DNA from: Sphingomonas sp. FARSPH
GTDB lineage: Bacteria; Pseudomonadota; Alphaproteobacteria; Sphingomonadales; Sphingomonadaceae
NCBI RefSeq assembly: GCF_003355005.1
Contig: NZ_CP029985.1
Location: 2,750,501-2,814,500, forward strand
Length of the DNA: 64,000 bases
Direction: 5' to 3'
Shown: piece by piece, positions 60,728 to 64,000 of the stretch
Position numbering within the stretch: the stretch's first letter is position 1
How the letters are laid out: every line of letters begins with the position of its first letter
Position numbers and translations under genes: made by a program
Notes under the pieces: generated by a model
What the model was told of the DNA's origin: nothing
The model's input: the letters and a program-made list of their open reading frames with translations, nothing else
The model's database searches: none

Positions 60728-61271
60728 GGCGCCGCTCCTCGAAAGGAACGGCCACCTGGCAGCCATTCAGGAGATCCCGCCGATGATCGGCGAAAGTCGA
60801 AGGCGGTGATCCTCCCGCATCCGAACTCGCATTGCCGGATGGCAAGCGGCGCGCATCCGGTGAAACCGGAATGGTCGACTCGCCTCACGCGGCGCTGCGC
60901 GTGGACCGGGCTTTGGACCATGCATCGCCTGGCGGTGCCTGCGAACTCCACCCCTATACGATTTACTGTCGGTAGCAGCAAGCGCGCCGACGACAGATAG
61001 CGTCTCAAATCGAGACTTGCCGGAACGCGATGTGGCTTGGCAGCTTAGAGCAATGTCTGAAAGCGCTCCGGCGAGAGCGCATCAATGCCTGTGCCGCTCC
61101 CTTGGGAAGTTAATCCAGGTGGGGCTAGCCGTGTTGTTTTGGTGGATGCACGAACCCGCTGCGCGGGAGGGCGTGCGGGACACGGTTGAGGTGATGTAAC
61201 GGGCGTTGCGCGCCGGTTGAGCGTTTCGGGTGGCAGGCAGAGCATCGGGGTTCCACGAAAGGAGCCCTGCC
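60728..61271. other. non-coding region at the element's right side
   Basis: About 540 bases without a supportable gene. It holds the putative leftward promoter (60953-60981), a short inverted repeat GTCTC...GAGAC near 61001, and a CCCGCTGCGCGGG hairpin near 61151. The last 100 bases look like the leader of the decayed tyrosine recombinase, with AAGGAG before its lost start. Confidence 0.4.
60953..60981 (-). promoter_or_regulatory. putative sigma-70-type promoter of the cargo operon
   Basis: On the minus strand, TTGCTG and TATAGG with a 17-base spacer. Transcription would begin near 60946 and run through a leader of about 220 bases to the gene starting at 60727. Prediction by consensus only. 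Confidence 0.4.
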
Positions 61272-61390
61272 ATACGATCCTTGCACCGGTTGTTGCCGTC
61301 AGCCCGTTACGCCAGCGTCTTATCGACGAGATGGATCTGCGCCGTTTCGGCCACGAGACGCAGCGCAACTACATCCGCGACGTCGGCCGG
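61272..61390 (+). pseudogene. tyrosine recombinase, N-terminal fragment
   Basis: About 39 codons of a XerC/integrase-type core-binding domain: VSPLRQRLIDEMDLRRFGHE then TQRNYIRDVGR, where intact proteins continue with FATFLGRSP-like text. Here the match stops at about 61390. The start is also damaged: AAGGAGCCCTGCC is followed by AT-ACG where ATGACG would give the expected start, consistent with loss of one G. The catalytic domain is gone, so it is inactive. Confidence 0.7.
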
Positions 61391-61868
61391 TTACCGCCGA
61401 AGCTGTGCGTAATATCGACCGTTTCTCCACGGCACGTATCGAAGGTGCGAACGTTGGGCACGACGATCAGCGGCGCGCCAAGCTGTTCGACCGTCGGGGC
61501 CGATCGCGTGTCGCTGATCGATGCGAGCAGTGATAGCCAGGCAGGGGCGTCCAGTGTAGACCGTAGCCCAGGGTCCACAACGTGCCAATATTCGACAGTC
61601 TTTCCGCGGCGACGGTCGCGTTGGCCGACAGCGCAGCGATCGACGTGAGCGACGGCGTCGCGGCCCCTGCGATCGGCAGGTCGATGTTGGGCTGGAAGCT
61701 GGCGGTGTCGCGCTCCACTGACCCTACCCGCATCGATGCACCCAGTTGGGATCGGCTGCTGACGTCGCGCGTCGCGACGCCCGATCGCAGACTGAGCGAC
61801 GCGGCCCCTGCCGGCAGGGTGAAGGGCGATCCGAGTGCATTGACGAGTTCGGCGACTTCAGCGGGAAT
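61388..61868 (-). pseudogene. TonB-dependent receptor, internal fragment
   Basis: About 160 codons from the middle of a TonB-dependent receptor, antisense to its neighbours. Readable parts are LVNALGSPFTLPAGAASLSL, LDLPIAG-type text (PNIDLPIAGAATPSLTS), ATVAAERLSNIGTLWTLGYG and, in a second frame, WLSLLASISDTRSAPTVEQL followed by GAPLIVVPNVRTFD and GETVDITHSFGGN. One extra C in the CCCC run near 61551 would join the frames. Both ends are cut: there is no plug domain, start or C-terminal barrel. Family assigned from the RAPTVEQLGAPL and NVRTFD..RGETVDIT wording. Confidence 0.65.
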
Positions 61869-62189
61869 TGGACGCAGCGTCTTGGCAACCTCACGCTCGT
61901 CGAACAGGATATCAACTCCTCTCTCGGGAATCGGCCGTTTTCCACGAAGCGGCAGTTCTATGGCCAGTCCCAGCTGCTCCTGACCCGTGCGATCGCCGAG
62001 AAAACCAGCGCGGGGGTGAACACGCGCATCAGCGCCGCGGTAGCCGACCTCGAGTCCTTTTTCAGGTGGACGCCTGAGGAGATCGAGACCCGTCAGATGC
62101 AGCTGGCAACGCTGGCGGCCGCGGTCTGGGACGTCCCGGCTCCGGCGCCCGGTTCATCGCTGGCGCCGCCCGTAGCCGAAGCGATCTGA
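61865..62189 (+). pseudogene. DUF262/DUF1524 (GmrSD-type) endonuclease, C-terminal fragment
   Basis: The last 107 codons of a DUF262-family protein: WTQRLGNLTLVEQDINSSLG, NRPFSTKRQFYGQSQLLLTR, then FFRWTPEEIETRQMQLATLA and AAVWDV. In intact GmrS/GmrD-like type IV restriction enzymes this is the C-terminal half of the HNH (DUF1524) region, in which GNLTLL..xINxSxGNKPF is conserved. Everything upstream, including the DUF262 ParB-like domain and the HNH histidine, is missing. It is a remnant of an anti-phage defence gene. Confidence 0.65.
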
Positions 62190-62460
62190 TCGCGGCGGGA
62201 TTCTGGCTCTGGTTGAGTCTCAGCCTTAGGTCTTCCGCCATCATCACGATTCATCTCCTGAAAAAGTACCTCGCCATAGGCCCTTATAATTACTCCACAG
62301 TGGTTCAATATTTTGTGTTTGCCAGCGATGTCCGGATGTGACTACACAACATCAGAAGTAATAGATTTCATGCTGCCTATATAGTTCGCAGAATCGAGTT
62401 ATGTTGCTGATATCAACAGATATCGTGTGGGCCTGCATCCGTCATGGGAGGGTGTGGCAA

Positions 62461-62688
62461 ATGAGACGCAAGGCAATTGTAACTGTCGTCGGCGCAGGGA
62501 TCGCGACCTCGCTGCTTGTGGGCGCTGTGATGGCTCGCGCTTCCGAGACTATCAATTATAGTTATGACGCCAAGGGGCGTCTGGTTAAGTTGATCCGCTC
62601 TGGTTCGGTGAACAACGGTGTCATTAGTGAATATTCGCATGACAAAGCCGACAATAGAATACGTGTCAGAACGATCGGGGCACCATAG
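62461..62688 (+). CDS. short exported YD-repeat protein
   Basis: A 75-residue protein with an N-terminal signal or anchor (RRKAIVTVVGAGIATSLLVG) followed by a single RHS/YD-type repeat (INYSYDAKGRLVKLIRSGSV, SEYSHDKADNRIRVRTI). Such repeats normally occur in tens in large RHS toxins. GGAGGG lies eight bases before ATG, so the start is well supported. It could be the C-terminal remnant of an RHS gene fused to a signal, or a small companion of the large RHS protein 196 bases downstream. Codon use is richer in A/T than in the core genome. Confidence 0.68.
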   Translation: MRRKAIVTVVGAGIATSLLVGAVMARASETINYSYDAKGRLVKLIRSGSVNNGVISEYSHDKADNRIRVRTIGAP

Positions 62689-62884
62689 CGGAGCCTACAT
62701 TTTTAGTTAGGTTCAGTCCGTAACTGCGCCGGAGGGGTGGTTTATAGCGAAGACAGCACTAGTAGAATCCACATATCGAAGACTGAAAAGCGCAGCATAT
62801 TTTTGGCCAGGCGTTGCTCTTGGTCTCTTAACGGTAGGGAATGCTGAACAGAAATTTTATCGGATCAGTAAAGGGAGTTGATCG

Positions 62885-64000
62885 ATGGTTTTTGGGGATT
62901 GGTCAAGGAAGGCTTTCCTGCTGACAGCAACGGCGATTGGGCTGTGCGTAGGGATTGCTGATGCTTGTGCGCAGTCTGCAAATATCCCGCCTCCTCCAGT
63001 CCGGGAGCCCGTCGATGAAAATGGCGTTGATGTCAGCAGGGGGTTATATCCTTTATCAACTATCGACCTGAGCATTGGTGGTGAAAAGCAAAGAGGATTA
63101 CGGTTCGGCCTTGAAAACACATTGGCAGGCTGGCGGCCATCCAGTGCCGGCACGCTCAATCGCTATGGGGCGGCTCTGATTGTAACGATCGATGGCACGT
63201 CAAAGAGCTTCCAAGATAATGGAGGCTCATATACCTCATTAGAGGGAGATGGTTCCACGCTTACATTGCAGGGCGACACATGGACATTCGTGTCTAGAGA
63301 TGGTGCTATTGCTACGTTCCAATCAACCGCTAGTGATCCCACATATTATGGATCGTTAAGGTCGGATACCGGATACATTCAATCTCTTGTCTATCCCAAT
63401 GGAGAAAGAAAAGATTTCTATTACAAATTCACGAATTATTGCAGTGGAGGCTATGAGGACAATTTTGATGGGCCGTCCTGTCCCTATGGATCAAAGGCCG
63501 TTATACGTCTTCAAGCGGTGGTAAGCAGCGGCGGGTATTTGCTAAAATTTAGATATGCCAACAACTCTTCTGGTTCAATTACGCGCGATGATTACGACAG
63601 CTGGTCTAAGCCTACAGTCGTCGGCGCCTACAATCTAAAGAACGTGACGTGTCATCCCGGCGCTGATGACTGTCCAGGAAGCAACGCGATGCTCCAAGTC
63701 TCGTACAGCGAGGCTTACGCCGGCGCAACTCAAGTTCTGTCGGTGACGGATGCCGCAGGCCAGGTTACCCGCTACACACGAGACGGCGGACCGGGTGGCG
63801 CGTTGCGTATCACGCCGCCAGGCGCCACCTCCGACACGACCATAGTACAATTCGACCCTTCTGATTATAGGGTCCGTCAGATTACCAGGGATGGCGTCGC
63901 CCATACGTATTCGTATGCAAATAGTGGATCCAGTATCATAACGACGGTCACAGATCCGTTTGGTGGACAGCGCGTGTTCACGTCGAATCCCGATCTAGGC
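62885..64000 (+). CDS. RHS-family protein, N-terminal part (runs off window)
   Basis: An open frame of 372 codons continuing past the window end. Start ATG with AAGGGAG upstream. A signal peptide (FLLTATAIGLCVGIADACAQ) is followed by SANIPPPPVREPVDENGVDV and LYPLSTIDLSIGGEKQRGL, the usual opening of RHS/wall-associated repeat proteins, then strand-rich repeats such as SDTGYIQSLVYPNGERKDFY, VTDAAGQVTRYTRDGG and RQITRDGVAHTYSYANSG. It is probably an exported polymorphic-toxin or surface protein whose variable C-terminus lies outside. Third codon positions are often A or T, unlike the chromosome backbone, suggesting transfer. Confidence 0.8.
   Translation, partial: MVFGDWSRKAFLLTATAIGLCVGIADACAQSANIPPPPVREPVDENGVDVSRGLYPLSTIDLSIGGEKQRGLRFGLENTLAGWRPSSAGTLNRYGAALIVTIDGTSKSFQDNGGSYTSLEGDGSTLTLQGDTWTFVSRDGAIATFQSTASDPTYYGSLRSDTGYIQSLVYPNGERKDFYYKFTNYCSGGYEDNFDGPSCPYGSKAVIRLQAVVSSGGYLLKFRYANNSSGSITRDDYDSWSKPTVVGAYNLKNVTCHPGADDCPGSNAMLQVSYSEAYAGATQVLSVTDAAGQVTRYTRDGGPGGALRITPPGATSDTTIVQFDPSDYRVRQITRDGVAHTYSYANSGSSIITTVTDPFGGQRVFTSNPDLG

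Larger units (their letters stand above)
55733..60990. mobile_element. integrated element at tRNA-Arg (right end not defined)
   Basis: Left boundary is the 3' end of tRNA-Arg, with a serine recombinase gene pointing to it. Cargo is a leftward gene set of unknown function, one gene phage-like. I could not find a second copy of the tRNA end, so the right boundary is a guess placed after the operon's putative promoter; the fragment mosaic and RHS genes further right may belong to the same or to older elements. Confidence 0.5.

Noticed and set aside
61915..61935. CCTCTCTCGGGAAT resembling the tRNA 3' end (possible attR)
   Set aside because: Too short and imperfect a match to the tRNA sequence to call an attachment site, and it lies inside the endonuclease fragment.
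62705..62884. Open stretch reading LKSAAYFWPGVALGLLTVGN
   Set aside because: Protein-like for about 40 codons but no start codon or ribosome binding site in frame.
1..64000. CRISPR arrays
   Set aside because: No set of regularly spaced direct repeats was seen anywhere in the window.

Overview
The window is high-GC DNA from an alphaproteobacterium, almost certainly of the order Sphingomonadales (Sphingomonas or a close relative). The evidence is gene content and order: the DUF1285 / CoA pyrophosphatase / CCA-transferase operon, the UPF0262 gene divergent from dnaB, the cobA-DUF2849-cysI-DUF934-cysH sulfur operon, many TonB-type genes, DUF418 and SelO proteins, and a long palindromic repeat of a type I associate with this group. 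No taxonomic marker gene is present, so genus is inference.

Layout. 0-11.2 kb: parC, a GGDEF-EAL protein, a leftward operon (DUF1285, CoA pyrophosphatase, CCA tRNA nucleotidyltransferase), a GNAT acetyltransferase, folB, a secreted unknown, and a TonB-ExbB-ExbD-ExbD energy-transduction operon closed by a clear intrinsic terminator. 11.2-17.5 kb: dcd, a leftward operon (UPF0262, GH25-like protein, cytidine deaminase, broken trypsin-like protease), dnaB, an Ala-rich secreted coiled-coil protein and a frameshifted GGDEF gene. 17.5-24.5 kb: assimilatory sulfate/sulfite reduction operon with siroheme methyltransferase, astD and selO. 24.5-35.3 kb: alpha/beta hydrolase, DUF418 membrane protein, glycosyltransferase, a 44-residue membrane protein behind a structured leader, nitronate monooxygenase, hydroxyacid dehydrogenase, thiolase, prepilin peptidase. 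35.4-47.9 kb: tamA-tamB, a Baeyer-Villiger-type monooxygenase and a tripartite efflux operon (HlyD / DHA2 MFS / outer-membrane factor). 48-52.4 kb: a signalling cassette (degenerate GGDEF-EAL, TPR histidine kinase, stand-alone receiver). 52.4-55.6 kb: methyltransferase, comF, grxC, carbon-nitrogen hydrolase, DUF1178.

From the tRNA-Arg(CCT) at 55.66 kb onward the window changes character. A large serine recombinase gene, broken by a single in-frame TAG, runs leftward and ends inside the tRNA, marking an integrated element. Its cargo is a leftward set of four tightly packed genes without assigned function (57.96-60.73 kb), one of them of a phage-associated type. Next is a scrap yard of abutting gene fragments (tyrosine recombinase, TonB-dependent receptor, DUF262/DUF1524 endonuclease). 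The window closes with a short YD-repeat protein and the start of a large RHS-type protein that runs off the end; this last part is visibly more A+T-rich.

The most interesting places are the recombinase/tRNA junction with its unexplained cargo, the fragment mosaic, the RHS pair, the palindromic repeat inside the cys operon, two very small membrane-type ORFs with strong ribosome binding sites, and recurrent one-base losses, mostly assignable to G/C runs, in otherwise recognisable genes.
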